A stretch of DNA of 43,788 nt from Streptomyces sp. GKU 895 (GTDB lineage Bacteria > Actinomycetota > Actinomycetes > Streptomycetales > Streptomycetaceae): the NCBI GenBank assembly GCA_002027195.1, contig MWJO01000072.1:1-43788 (forward strand), read 5' to 3'. Below, piece by piece: positions 8,253-17,179 of this stretch. The position numbers and the translations under genes are program-made. The notes beneath the pieces were generated by a model. It searched no databases. It saw only the letters and a program-made list of their open reading frames with translations, and was not told the origin of the DNA. Numbering within the stretch: position 1 is the stretch's first letter; every line of letters starts with the position of its first letter.

Positions 8253-9354
8253 CCGCCCTCTCCGGGCGCGGCTCGACACCTGGCGTCATGGAGAAGCTCC
8301 GTGTCTCCGTACGTGACACGTCACTCGGGCGTACGTGCATCGCGTCGCGGGACGGCATCATCACTACCGCGGCCACCGTACGCTCCCTTCGGATGTCACC
8401 GTTGGCCGGGACGTGGAGCGGTGGCGCAGAAAGCAGCGCGAAGTGATCCTCCGCGCCCGCCGACGAGGGCAGCTCGGCCTGCCCTCGTCGGCACGCCTGG
8501 AGCCTGCGCTCCGACGACCTGCGGGCGAACGGATTGATTCGGTCACCGGACATCAGGTCGGGATGCAGGAAGTGATTCGTGTGCTCGAGCTGGTCGCCCT
8601 CGACCACGCGCAGCTCGTCACCGAGCACCTCCACCCAGGCGGCCGTCCGCGTGTCACACAGCATGATCGACCGGGAACTCGCCAGGGGGAGGTCCCGGAG
8701 GATTTCGACGGCGTCGCGCACGGAGTCCGCGGTGTCCAGTAGGTGACGGATGGCCAGGTAGGGCGGGATTCCTGGCCGCCATTGGCCGCCGAGCACCAAG
8801 TTCAAGCCGACGGCCAGTCCCCGGCTGTTGACCCCGAGATACCCGAGCAGGCCCGCGAAGCTCAGGACCAGTGCCCGGCGGCCGCCGGGGCGCGTGACAT
8901 CCAGCACGGCGATGCTGTCGTCCAGGTTGCCGTTGAGATCCACGGTCTGTGCGAGGACGGGTTCTCCCCCCGCTCGCAGGCCCGAGCGGGCGTACGTCGT
9001 GCAGTCGCCGGAGGCCCGGACCGTGCGGTAGCCGAGCACTTCGCGCCGGATCTGCAGCAGCACCGCCTCCTCGCGCGTGATCCGTGCACCGTCGGCGAGC
9101 CCCTCGATCTCCTCGGACAGGTCGGGCAGCGCCGCTGTGATCACGGCGTCATGAGCGGCGATGACCGGACGCAGCTCCTCGAGCGTGACCGGGCGGGGCA
9201 GCAGATGACCGAGCCGGGCCACTCGGTCGGCGAGGAAGGACCGCAGCGAGCCGGCCAAGGCCTGCCCATGGCACAGACCGGCTTGATAGGGGCTGCCGGT
9301 CGCGCGTATGAAGGCGACGGGGGGTGCCGGGGGTCCGTGTTCCCGGTTCGTCAC
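8233..9354 (-). CDS. Peptidase C45 / acyl-CoA:6-APA acyltransferase-like protein
   Basis: This 373-residue member of the isopenicillin N acyltransferase (C45) family belongs to the Ntn-hydrolase fold. The putative nucleophile is the Cys of SGDCTTYA near residue 120, where these proteins autocleave before Cys; family features VDLNGNLDD, LSFAGLLGYLGVNSRGLAVG and LEHTNHFL follow. C45 enzymes hydrolyse or exchange amide-linked acyl groups. GTG 9354 overlaps the stop of the upstream GNAT gene (GTGA), so the two are translationally coupled. An N-acyltransferase coupled to an amidase-type enzyme suggests protection and deprotection of the hydrazine nitrogen, which is inference. It is the last gene of the minus-strand operon. 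Confidence 0.8.
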   Translation of the reverse strand: MTNREHGPPAPPVAFIRATGSPYQAGLCHGQALAGSLRSFLADRVARLGHLLPRPVTLEELRPVIAAHDAVITAALPDLSEEIEGLADGARITREEAVLLQIRREVLGYRTVRASGDCTTYARSGLRAGGEPVLAQTVDLNGNLDDSIAVLDVTRPGGRRALVLSFAGLLGYLGVNSRGLAVGLNLVLGGQWRPGIPPYLAIRHLLDTADSVRDAVEILRDLPLASSRSIMLCDTRTAAWVEVLGDELRVVEGDQLEHTNHFLHPDLMSGDRINPFARRSSERRLQACRRGQAELPSSAGAEDHFALLSAPPLHVPANGDIRRERTVAAVVMMPSRDAMHVRPSDVSRTETRSFSMTPGVEPRPERAVRRVRP

Positions 9355-9980
9355 CGGGCGTCCGCCGCGACCTTGGGGCCGAGTTCCAGCTGCTCCTTCA
9401 CCCGGGGCCACTCCGGGCGCAGGATGCTGAAGAACACCGCGTCGCGACGGCGATTGCCGGGCATGGGATTGAAACTGCGCAGGGTGCCCTCCTCGGTCGC
9501 ACCGATGTTCCGCAGCCCTTTGCGCGCCTGTGTGTTGAGCTTGTCGGTCTTGAACTCGACCCGTTCGGCGCCCAGGTTCTCAAACGCGTGTTGCAGCAGC
9601 AGGTACTTCGCCCAGCGGTTGACCCCCTGCCCGCGGAAGTCCCGGCCGAGCCAGGACCAACCGATCTCCAGCCGGCCGTCCGCCTGGGCGATGTTGCCGT
9701 AGCTCATGCTGCCCGCCGTCCGCCCTGTCCCCTTGTCCGTGATCACGAAGACGGCTCGGCGTCCGGCGCGGTGGTCGGCCAGCGTCGCGTCGAAGAAGGC
9801 GTGGAAGTCCTCGTCGCTGTCCACACGGCTGACGAAGTAGCGCCAGATGTGCGGGTCCATGGCAATCGCGTGCAGCGCGTCCCGGTCGCCCGCGTCGATC
9901 GGCCGCAGCCGCACGTTCTGGTTCTCCAGTGTCGTCGCCGCCTTGTCCCACCAGGTCGGTGCGGCCGTGTCACTGAGCAT
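9351..9980 (-). CDS. GNAT N-acyltransferase, RimJ/RimL-like (candidate hydrazine N-acylase)
   Basis: The protein has 209 residues. It shows the RimJ/RimL layout: VRLRPIDAGDRDALHAIA at the N-terminus, LEIGWSWLGRDFRGQGVNRW as acetyl-CoA motif A, and HAFENLGAERVEFKTDKLNT in motif B. Members acylate amines with acyl-CoA. In triacsin biosynthesis a GNAT protein is reported (from memory) to succinylate hydrazinoacetic acid before carrier-protein loading. This gene sits in the same context, between the AMP-ligase and the C45 gene, overlapping the ligase stop by 11 nt. Acyl donor and substrate are not evident from sequence. Confidence 0.8.
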   Translation of the reverse strand: MLSDTAAPTWWDKAATTLENQNVRLRPIDAGDRDALHAIAMDPHIWRYFVSRVDSDEDFHAFFDATLADHRAGRRAVFVITDKGTGRTAGSMSYGNIAQADGRLEIGWSWLGRDFRGQGVNRWAKYLLLQHAFENLGAERVEFKTDKLNTQARKGLRNIGATEEGTLRSFNPMPGNRRRDAVFFSILRPEWPRVKEQLELGPKVAADAR

Positions 9981-11505
9981 GGATGCCTCCCTGGCTGTCG
10001 TCGATCTCGGCTCGCAGTGCGGCGTGAATCTTCGTGCGTTGTGGTTTGAACTGTGAGGTCAGCAGGCCGTTGTCGATGCTGAAGCGCTCCTTGGCCACCA
10101 CGACCCGGCGAATCTGCTCGTCCCGGCCGAACGCGGCGTTGGTGCGGGCGAGCTGTTCTGCGATGGCTGTCTCGTCGGCCGGTTCGTGGGCAGGTGAGAC
10201 GACTGCGACCAGATGGGTGCGGCCCGGGCAGAACAGCACGCACTCCTCGATCGCGGTGCTCTGCTTCATGTGGTCCTCGATGGGACGGACAATGATCTTC
10301 CGCGCGTTGTCGAGCACGATGACGTCGTCCGCCCGTCCCCGGATGTACAGAAAGCCGTCCTCGTCCAGGTGCCCGATGTCGCCGGTGCGTACCACACCCG
10401 GCTCGGTGAACACCCGCGCGGAGGTGCCTTCGGGCGCGTACAGATAGCCGTCGGCCACCGGGTGGTCGCTGCGCACGCTGATCACGCCGTTCTCGTCGAA
10501 GAGCACTTCCTTGCCGGTGACCACCTGACCGACGCTGCCCAGCCTGTTCGCGCCGGGATGGTTCTTCGTGACGATGCAGGTCTCGTTGAGACCGTAGCCC
10601 TCGTAGATGGGCACACCGATGTCGGTGAAGAAGCGCAGCACCGCCTGGGGCGCGGGAGCCGAGCCGGTCCACAGATAGCGGATCCGGTCGCCGAACAGGC
10701 GGTCCGCGGCGGCGCGCAGGTCCTCCCGCGTGGGGGGTCCGCCGTTCGCCTTGCGGGCCCGCGATTCGATGCGCTGCTGGGCGAGCTTGTAGAAGGCCGG
10801 CACGCCCATGACCACCGTCGGGCGCGCCTGCCGCAGCGCGGCGAACGCCGTCTCGTAGGTGCTGACGGTGATGTCGTGGCCGTGGCACAGCGCCGAGTAA
10901 AGCCAGTAGCGCTGTTGGAGCAGCGACAGCGGGAGGAACAGGAACAGTTCGTCGCCCGGGCCGTGCGCGAACATCTCCTGCACCGCGCGCAGGGAGCCGT
11001 CGATGCTGCCCGCTGTGGCGGCCAGGCCCTTGGGCTCACCGGTGCTGCCCGAGGTGAACTTGATGGTCGTCGGCTCGTCCGGGGCGTACTCCACCGGAGC
11101 AGGGGCGGAACCCGGCTCGGTCTCGTCGATGAGCCGGGACACCTCGTCCATCGGCAGGACTCCGGGGGCGCCTTGGCTCCGGTCCGTGAAAAGCAGCCTG
11201 AGCCCGTAACGGGTGAGAAGGGCCTCGTCGGGCTCGAACTTGCCGGGCTCCAGTCCGGCGGTCACCGCCTTCAGGCGCAGCGCCGCAAGATCGAGCAGCA
11301 CCCATTCCGGGCCGTTGGCCGCCAGGATGCCGATCCGGTCGCCGGGACGCACTCCGAGCCGTGTCAGTGCCACCGCGAGCCTGCCGGACTGTTCGTACAG
11401 TTCCGTCAGGTCCATGGAGCGGGAGTTGCCGGGACCGACGGTACGAAAGCGGTGTCCCGGAGCCGGTGGGTGCCGGAGGATGTGTCCGATCACGGAGTGC
11501 GTCAT
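9970..11505 (-). CDS. AMP-forming acyl-CoA/acyl-ACP synthetase
   Basis: This is a 511-residue ANL-superfamily adenylating enzyme. Core motifs are TIKFTSGSTGEPKG (P-loop), YEGYGLNET, RTGDIGHLDEDGFLYI and DDVIVLDNARKIIVRPIED; a C-terminal lid is present, with FKPQRTKIHAAL at the end. No carrier domain is attached, so the acyl group is probably passed to CoA or to a free carrier protein. ATG 11505 overlaps the stop of the upstream hydrazine-synthetase-like gene (ATGA). By analogy with the triacsin ligase, the likely substrate is an N-acylated hydrazinoacetate and the likely acceptor the carrier protein encoded at 16188. Confidence 0.85.
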   Translation of the reverse strand: MTHSVIGHILRHPPAPGHRFRTVGPGNSRSMDLTELYEQSGRLAVALTRLGVRPGDRIGILAANGPEWVLLDLAALRLKAVTAGLEPGKFEPDEALLTRYGLRLLFTDRSQGAPGVLPMDEVSRLIDETEPGSAPAPVEYAPDEPTTIKFTSGSTGEPKGLAATAGSIDGSLRAVQEMFAHGPGDELFLFLPLSLLQQRYWLYSALCHGHDITVSTYETAFAALRQARPTVVMGVPAFYKLAQQRIESRARKANGGPPTREDLRAAADRLFGDRIRYLWTGSAPAPQAVLRFFTDIGVPIYEGYGLNETCIVTKNHPGANRLGSVGQVVTGKEVLFDENGVISVRSDHPVADGYLYAPEGTSARVFTEPGVVRTGDIGHLDEDGFLYIRGRADDVIVLDNARKIIVRPIEDHMKQSTAIEECVLFCPGRTHLVAVVSPAHEPADETAIAEQLARTNAAFGRDEQIRRVVVAKERFSIDNGLLTSQFKPQRTKIHAALRAEIDDSQGGIHAQ

Positions 11506-13520
11506 CGTTCGTCTCTGCCGTCGGTGGTGAAGAAGACCTGACTGCTCAGTTCGACGGTGCTGCCGGGAGCCAGCAACGTCGCCGTGGTGGGCCAGGCCGT
11601 GGCCGGGGGCAGGCCCAGGGCAGTGGCGAGGCGCCCTGCGAAGCGCGGCATGACCGGTGTCGCGCACAGCGCGAGGAGCCGTGCCGCGCACAGTTCCAGA
11701 GCGATCGCCGTGCGGTTCTCGTCGCGCCATTCCTCGCTGTGGGCGCTCGCCGCCTCTGTCCGGGAGAACCGCATCGCATCCGCGACGATGCCGCTCAGTT
11801 CGTCCGCGGCCCGGTTGAGTGAGAAGGCGTCGGGTCCGAGGGCCTGGGTGAGCGCGGCGAGCCGACCGTTCAGGCAGGCGAGGAACGCGGTGTGCTCGGG
11901 CGTCCAGATGCCGGCGTCCGGGGCATGACCGCCGTAGTCCTTCTCCACCCGGCGGCCCAGATCGTTCAGCCATGTCTGCCAGCGGCCGATCAACTCGTCG
12001 GTGAGGACGGCCTCGTAGGCCGCGAGCCGGAAATCCGTGCGTCGGCCCTCGGGCCGGGTGCGGGACAGGAAGAACCGAACGGCGTCCACCGTGTGCGGGG
12101 TGAGGATCTCCTTGCCCCATACGGCGTGACGGCGGCTGGTGGAGAACTTCTCGCCCTCCAGGAGATAGAACTCGTTGACGTGGTAGTCCACATCAGGGTT
12201 CCAGTCGGGGAAGGCCAGCCGGTACAGGACCGGGTACAGAACCGAGTGGTAGAAGCTGTTGTCGTACCCGAAGAAGTGGACGATCTTCCAGTCGGAACCA
12301 GGCCTTCTGGCCTGCCAGTCGCGGTCCTCCGCCCGCCCGAGCATCTCTATGCCGTGCAGGAAGCCGTACGCCATCTCGGGCCAGACCCAGATGACCTGTT
12401 GCCCTTCGGCACCGGACTCGGCCGGTGACACGCCCCAGGACGACGGATGGGTGAGGGCGACGTCGAGCCGTTCACGGCGCATCAGCCGGTCGGCCAGCTC
12501 ACGCAGCCGGGCGGGCACCCGGCCCAGCCGGTGGTGGTCGGCGAGTTCGGCGCGGAACTCGTGCAGCGGCAGGGAGTAGCGGGCGACGGTTCCGGTCTCG
12601 GGGGCGAGGCCGGACCGGCCGGACTGCGCTCCGTGCAGGTCAACGCAGTCGTTGGGTTCGCCGCATTCCTCACAGATGTTGCCGCCGGCCGGGGCGGCGC
12701 ACACCGGGCACGCCCCGTGTACGTCGACTTCATACAGGTACTCCCCCGACCGGGCGTCGAAGAGCGCCGGACTCGTGCGCGGCCGCACTCTGCCGGAGGC
12801 GGCCAAGCGGGAGAAGAAGGCCTGCAGTCCCTCGGCGTACTCACCGGCCCCCGCCGTCACCGTGTACTGGTCGGGGTGGATGTCCATCAGCGCCAGGGTG
12901 GCTGCGATCTCCGCGCTGTAGTGGGCCGCGGTATCGGTGGGGGTGCGCCCCTCGCGCCGGGCGGCGTCGACGACGTAGCTCTGGTGGTCGTCGCTGCCTG
13001 TCAGGTGCCAGACCTGTGCACCGTTCATCCGCTGGAAGCGCACGTAGGCGTCGGCGCCGAGGTAGGGGCCCGACAGGTGTCCCAGGTGCAGATCACCGTT
13101 GGGGGTCGGCGGTGTCGAGAACACGAACTGGGGCCGTCCGCTGAGCCGTGCGCGGCCGCCGTCGGCGGCCCTGGCGCCGGCCTGCCCGGCGTCACGCCAG
13201 TAGAACGTGACGAATACCAGGTCGGTGTCGCCCTGGTTCTCCAGCACATGGGTGTCGAACGGTTCGAAGAGCGCGACCACGCCCGGGGCGGCCGGATGGC
13301 GGTCCTGTCCGTTCACGACGATCTCACCGCGCCCGCGGACGATGACGAAGACCTCGGTCTCGTCGTGCTGGTGGGCGAGCGAGGACGCCCCGGGCGCCAC
13401 CCGGCCCCAGCCCGCGTGGACCCCGATGCCCCCGGGTCCGCCCTCGCCGAGGTCCAGGGTGCTCATGTCGATGCCCAGTGCCGCTTCCAGGGCCGCGGGA
13501 TCGTAGCTGTTGATGATCAC
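11502..13520 (-). CDS. Cupin-methionyl-tRNA synthetase-like fusion, hydrazine synthetase
   Basis: This 672-residue protein starts at GTG 13520, preceded by AAGGAG. Residues 1-110 form a cupin with intact metal ligands: H50-x-H52 and E56 in motif 1, H91 and N95 in motif 2. Residues 130-670 are a class I MetRS-like domain with HLGH at 145-148, a zinc knuckle C271/C274/C283/C286 and KFSTS (458-462) in place of KMSKS; the tail is anticodon-domain-like. This architecture is that of the Spb40/Tri28 enzymes, in which the MetRS domain condenses N6-hydroxylysine with glycine and the cupin rearranges the ester to an N-N bond. Both partner enzymes lie directly upstream. The amino acid partner (glycine or other) cannot be read from sequence. 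Confidence 0.9.
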   Translation of the reverse strand: MIINSYDPAALEAALGIDMSTLDLGEGGPGGIGVHAGWGRVAPGASSLAHQHDETEVFVIVRGRGEIVVNGQDRHPAAPGVVALFEPFDTHVLENQGDTDLVFVTFYWRDAGQAGARAADGGRARLSGRPQFVFSTPPTPNGDLHLGHLSGPYLGADAYVRFQRMNGAQVWHLTGSDDHQSYVVDAARREGRTPTDTAAHYSAEIAATLALMDIHPDQYTVTAGAGEYAEGLQAFFSRLAASGRVRPRTSPALFDARSGEYLYEVDVHGACPVCAAPAGGNICEECGEPNDCVDLHGAQSGRSGLAPETGTVARYSLPLHEFRAELADHHRLGRVPARLRELADRLMRRERLDVALTHPSSWGVSPAESGAEGQQVIWVWPEMAYGFLHGIEMLGRAEDRDWQARRPGSDWKIVHFFGYDNSFYHSVLYPVLYRLAFPDWNPDVDYHVNEFYLLEGEKFSTSRRHAVWGKEILTPHTVDAVRFFLSRTRPEGRRTDFRLAAYEAVLTDELIGRWQTWLNDLGRRVEKDYGGHAPDAGIWTPEHTAFLACLNGRLAALTQALGPDAFSLNRAADELSGIVADAMRFSRTEAASAHSEEWRDENRTAIALELCAARLLALCATPVMPRFAGRLATALGLPPATAWPTTATLLAPGSTVELSSQVFFTTDGRDER

Positions 13521-14602
13521 AAGGTGCTCCTTCCGTTCGCTGGACCACCCAGCAGTCCGAGCAGGTCGGCCGTTTCCGCGGCGACCGCCGGGGCCAGCCG
13601 GTAGCCCGACCCGTTGGCCGCGCCCGCGAACACGAGGCGTCCTTCCGGGTCGAGTGGCCGGATCTGAGGTTCTTTCGTGCTGCTGTAGGCGTCGCAGAAC
13701 ACGCGCCCCGAGACACACCGCGCGGCCAGCTCCGGCGCGTAACGGCCGAGCACCTCGCGCGCCTCGGCCAGGTCGCGGGGCAGCACCCCGGCCCGTAGCT
13801 CGTCCGGGTCGACGTCCCATTCCCGGCAGGTGTAGCTGAACAGCCAGTGGCCGGCGTGCGGCAGCGGCAGCAGGAAGGCGTCCTCGTCGTGGAAGACCAC
13901 CACCGGGGCGTCCGGCTCGGGTGGCTGTTCGATGTGCAGGGCGACGATCTTCTTGACCCGGGCGCCGAGGGGCTCGACCAGAGCGTGCCACGCGGGATCT
14001 CTCAGCCATGGCCCGGGGGCCAGGACGACCTGTCCGGCGGTGAGGGTGTCACCGGTTCCCGTCCGCAGGGTCACGGCCGATGTCCCGGGGATCACGGCCG
14101 TGACCCGGACGCCCTCCAGGAAGCCTGCATCCGGACGCAGTTCCCGGGCGAGCGCGCGCGTGAGGGCCGGTACGTCGGCGTACTGGCAGCCTGCCGCGGA
14201 CCACACCCCCGAGTCCGTCGGGGGCACGACCGGGCTGCCGGCCACGCTCAGCTCCAAGGGGTCGACGGCTGTCAGACCGGCCTCGGGAAGGTGGACTTCA
14301 CGCAGCCGGGCCTCGGATTCCCGGGCTGCCACCAGGTACATGTCGCGGTCGTGGATCGGCAGGCGGGGTATCTGCTGTCGCAGCGCGCGGTAGTAGTCCT
14401 GGCTGTAGGAGGTCATACGGCGTACTCGTGGCGTCGTACCCCGGGGGAAGTGCAGGCCGGCGGAGCGGCGGCTCGCACCGGTGGCGACGGCGTCGCGCTC
14501 CACCACGACAACGGAGCTACCGGGATCACGCCGCGTCACCTCGCGGGCGATCGCGACCCCGGCGATGCCGGCGCCCACCACCGCGATGTCCACTGACTGC
14601 AA
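13517..14602 (-). CDS. FAD-dependent amino acid oxidase (DAO family), hydrazinoacetate-releasing
   Basis: The protein has 361 residues from TTG 14602, chosen because AGGAGG lies seven bases upstream; a GTG at 14593 is the alternative. The N-terminal DIAVVGAGIAGVAIAREV is a classic dinucleotide-binding fold. Later segments (QVVLAPGPWL, RPLDPEGRLVFAGAANGSGY) match glycine/D-amino acid oxidases. In s56-p1 and triacsin pathways the equivalent enzyme oxidises the lysine-glycine hydrazine adduct, releasing hydrazinoacetic acid. The gene lies between the N-hydroxylase and the hydrazine synthetase, overlapping the latter start by 4 nt. Confidence 0.85.
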   Translation of the reverse strand: MQSVDIAVVGAGIAGVAIAREVTRRDPGSSVVVVERDAVATGASRRSAGLHFPRGTTPRVRRMTSYSQDYYRALRQQIPRLPIHDRDMYLVAARESEARLREVHLPEAGLTAVDPLELSVAGSPVVPPTDSGVWSAAGCQYADVPALTRALARELRPDAGFLEGVRVTAVIPGTSAVTLRTGTGDTLTAGQVVLAPGPWLRDPAWHALVEPLGARVKKIVALHIEQPPEPDAPVVVFHDEDAFLLPLPHAGHWLFSYTCREWDVDPDELRAGVLPRDLAEAREVLGRYAPELAARCVSGRVFCDAYSSTKEPQIRPLDPEGRLVFAGAANGSGYRLAPAVAAETADLLGLLGGPANGRSTL

Positions 14603-14604
14603 GC

Positions 14605-15921
14605 TCAGGCCTCCTGGTCGTCGGTGCCGGGCAGATCTGCCGCCCACTGCACGAAGGATGGATGCGGATCGGAGCTGCGGGTGCCGAGTATCCGGTCGGC
14701 GATCCGTCGGCTGCGCCAGGCGTTGAGGCTCAGGTTGGGGTCGGCCAGGCCTCGCTGCTGCAGGGCGGCGTTCTGCAGGAAGATGTTGCGATCGGCGGGA
14801 CCGTCCCACACCACGGCGAAGTCCCGGTCGATGCGGTACTCCGTGCCCGCACGCTCCAGGCGGTCCGCGAGCGGTGCGAGGAACTCGGTGCCGGCCGGCC
14901 GGAAGCCGGTGGCCCAGACGACGGTGTCGCAGGCCAGCGTCTCGGCCGCGAAGGGCTGCTCATGGTGATCGAGCGTCAGCTCCCAGCCGTTGGCGTCGCT
15001 GCCCTTGACCTCCCGCACATGTCTGTTGGGCAGCAGATCGAAGGTGGGCCGGCCGCCGCCGGACGCCACGAACCGGAGGAGATAGAGGCGCTGGTAGATC
15101 TCCCGGAGGGTGGACTCCGAGATACCGTCGCTGGTCAGCACGTGCCGTTCGGTGAACGCACTGCGCGTGTCGCGGTCGAGCGAGGCGAAGTAGTCCGAGT
15201 GGTCCGGCACGTAGTACTCGTTGGTGAACGGCGAGTCGTCGATCGGGAAGAAGTTGGCCCGCCTCGACACCCAGGTCACCCGGGCGGGACGCTCGGTGTC
15301 CGGCCGTGAGATCAGGTCCAGGAACGCCTCGGCCCCGGACTGGCCCCCGCCGACGACGCACACCCGTCTGTCCTTGAGGCCAACCGCGCGGGTGGCGAAG
15401 TCGGCGACGTGGAACTGTGTTCGGCCAAGGCAGTCCCTGGCCGGCGGAGGCGTCCAGCCATGGCTGCCGACACCGAGCACGAGGTTGTCCGCCGACACGG
15501 TGCGGCGGTCGGTGTGCACCAGGAAGTGGCCGTCGAACTCCACCTGCCGCACTTCTTCGCCGAAGACGACGTTCTCGTTGCGACGGCTCGCCCATTCCAG
15601 ATAGTTGCGGAACTCCTGGCGGGGCACGGCCTCGAACCGGGCGTTGAGAAAGTGGTAGATCTTGCCGCTCGCGTGCAGGTAGGCCAGGAACGAGAACGGG
15701 TTCGTCGGATCGGCAAGGGTGACGAGGTCCTTGAAGAGGGAGACCTGAAGGGAGGCACCGGACAGCTGCTGTCCGTCGTGCCAGCTGAAGCGGTCCTTCC
15801 TGTCGATGAAGAGGTTCGGTGCGTCGGGGAGCCCGTGCAGCAGTGAGGCCAGGCTCAGATTCGCCGGACCGGCTCCGACGCCGACGCAACGGAAATGCGG
15901 AACGGCCCGCCGAGGATTCAT
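14605..15921 (-). CDS. L-lysine N6-monooxygenase (IucD/SidA family)
   Basis: This 438-residue flavin N-hydroxylase has the FAD motif GVGAGPANLSLASL at the N-terminus, the substrate region LQVSLFKDLVTLADPTNPFSFLAY, the NADPH motif VVGGGQSGAEAFLDL and the C-terminal ATGFRP signature. The DLVTL.DPTNPFSFL segment is typical of lysine and ornithine N-hydroxylases; neighbours argue for lysine, giving N6-hydroxylysine for the hydrazine synthetase. Start: ATG 15921 is preferred, with weak GGTGAG upstream; ATG 15933 and 16038 are in frame. It is the first gene of the minus-strand operon and diverges from the carrier-protein operon. Confidence 0.85.
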   Translation of the reverse strand: MNPRRAVPHFRCVGVGAGPANLSLASLLHGLPDAPNLFIDRKDRFSWHDGQQLSGASLQVSLFKDLVTLADPTNPFSFLAYLHASGKIYHFLNARFEAVPRQEFRNYLEWASRRNENVVFGEEVRQVEFDGHFLVHTDRRTVSADNLVLGVGSHGWTPPPARDCLGRTQFHVADFATRAVGLKDRRVCVVGGGQSGAEAFLDLISRPDTERPARVTWVSRRANFFPIDDSPFTNEYYVPDHSDYFASLDRDTRSAFTERHVLTSDGISESTLREIYQRLYLLRFVASGGGRPTFDLLPNRHVREVKGSDANGWELTLDHHEQPFAAETLACDTVVWATGFRPAGTEFLAPLADRLERAGTEYRIDRDFAVVWDGPADRNIFLQNAALQQRGLADPNLSLNAWRSRRIADRILGTRSSDPHPSFVQWAADLPGTDDQEA

Positions 15922-16187
15922 CTCACCAACCATCAGGTGTCGGGTGCCGTCGTAGCAGACAGCGCAGCGCCGACCGGCCCTGCGCGAGAGGTGCCTCTCA
16001 GAAGCGGTCGGCCGGTGACCGTCCCCAGCCTTCAGCATTCCCGTCCGGACCGGCAGCCCTCCTTGGGGTATGCCTATCCCGTCAGGTCTGTGGTGCGTCC
16101 TTACGAGCCTTGCCGGCCTCCTGCGCGCCGGGCGAGCGTTGTCCCGTCACACTGCCGGGCCCGGTCGAGGAAAGGGGCACCACCGTC
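15922..16187. promoter_or_regulatory. Divergent intergenic region between the two biosynthetic operons
   Basis: These 266 nt separate the lysine N-hydroxylase (minus) from the first carrier protein (plus), so promoters for both operons should lie here. I could not pick out convincing -35/-10 hexamers or an operator. The 5' end of the minus-strand transcript is uncertain because in-frame upstream starts exist. The carrier-protein start has AGGAAAGGGG upstream (about 16168-16177). Confidence 0.5.
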
Positions 16188-16478
16188 ATGGAGGACACGA
16201 CATCCCACGTTGTTGCCGACGGTCCGCGAAGCACGCAGGACGTCGCCGACGCGGTGATCGAGTCGTTGGCGGAGATGCTCAAACGGTCCCCGGAGACGCT
16301 CCGCCCCGACACGCGCCTCGTTCAGGACCTGGACTTCGATTCGACCAGTTTCCTGGAACTGCTGTTGCGTCTGGAGGAAGCGCTCGACACGGAGTTCGAC
16401 CCTGATACGTTCGGCGCCGGCGGTTTCGAAACCGTCGCCAGCCTGGTCGGATACGTCAGCGAGCAACTCGACCAGTGA
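16188..16478 (+). CDS. Acyl carrier protein 1
   Basis: This 96-residue carrier protein has its phosphopantetheine site at Ser52 in LDFDSTSFLELLLRLEE and the flanking helix II and III pattern of an ACP. ATG 16188 follows a purine-rich ribosome site. It opens the + operon directly opposite the hydrazine operon. The likely cargo is the hydrazinoacetyl unit activated by the ligase at 9970, as for the discrete carrier protein of the triacsin pathway (inference). The following gene starts within its stop codon. Confidence 0.85.
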   Translation: MEDTTSHVVADGPRSTQDVADAVIESLAEMLKRSPETLRPDTRLVQDLDFDSTSFLELLLRLEEALDTEFDPDTFGAGGFETVASLVGYVSEQLDQ

Positions 16479-17179
16479 TGACGCAGGCCGAGCTTGCGCA
16501 CCACGGATCTCCCTGGGCCGGGCCCTGTCGAACGGCCTACGAGGAGGGCGTCGGCGCGGCGCTGGACGAACTGCACCGTGCTGTCGCCCCCGACACGCTC
16601 GTGTGCGGACCCTCAGGTCACGCCGTCGCGACCGTCGGGCACTTGGCAGCTGTTCGACGGATCTGGCATGGCGGGACGTTTCTTCACCGCTCGAGCGCCG
16701 TGGAGGAACAACAGCCTGGTGCTCCGGTCCTGGCACTCCTCGGCCTCGTGACCGTGCGCTGCACCACTGCGCGTTCCGCCGGACGGACGTCCGGCCCCCC
16801 GGAGCCGCCGGCCGACTGGCCACTGGGCCTGCTCGGACTGCGACTCGGACTGTCGGAGCGGCTGCGCAACGCCGTGATCGCACAGCTGCGTCCCCGGCTT
16901 TTCGGCGGCACCCCACTGCTGCAGCACCAGTTGCTGAGGGGTGCGCTGGCGGACGTGACCATCGAACACCTGGAGATCCACGGCATGTTGACGCAGACAC
17001 AGCCCGGCCCGGTGCACCTCGGCGACCTGCACCGCAGGATCGGCCGGGCGGACCGGATGCTGCTGCGGTCGTTCGGCGCCGCGGGATTCCTGGCCACCGG
17101 GCCCGGCGCACCCGCGTACGTCTCCGAGCTCCTGGGCGATCTCTATCGACCCCGCACGATGCCGGAGCCGGATCAGTGA
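16475..17179 (+). CDS. Acyl-CoA dehydrogenase C-domain-like protein (non-catalytic partner?)
   Basis: This is a 234-residue protein from GTG 16475 (ATG 16478 immediately follows and is equally possible). I do not recognise residues 1-105. Residues 110-225 resemble the C-terminal helical domain of acyl-CoA dehydrogenases: LRPRLFGGTPLLQHQLLRGA, then DVTIEHLEIHGML, and a GAAGFLATGPGAPAYVSELL end. The FAD-loop domain and the Glu-Gly-Thr catalytic motif are absent. It overlaps both neighbours by 4 nt, and the next gene is a complete acyl-CoA dehydrogenase, so a heteromeric enzyme like the two-subunit FadE dehydrogenases is plausible. The assignment is by eye and tentative. Confidence 0.6.
   Translation: MMTQAELAHHGSPWAGPCRTAYEEGVGAALDELHRAVAPDTLVCGPSGHAVATVGHLAAVRRIWHGGTFLHRSSAVEEQQPGAPVLALLGLVTVRCTTARSAGRTSGPPEPPADWPLGLLGLRLGLSERLRNAVIAQLRPRLFGGTPLLQHQLLRGALADVTIEHLEIHGMLTQTQPGPVHLGDLHRRIGRADRMLLRSFGAAGFLATGPGAPAYVSELLGDLYRPRTMPEPDQ

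Noticed and set aside
10213..13604. Long + strand open frames antisense to the ligase and hydrazine synthetase
   Set aside because: They resemble no protein family, and the minus-strand genes have complete motifs and coupled starts.
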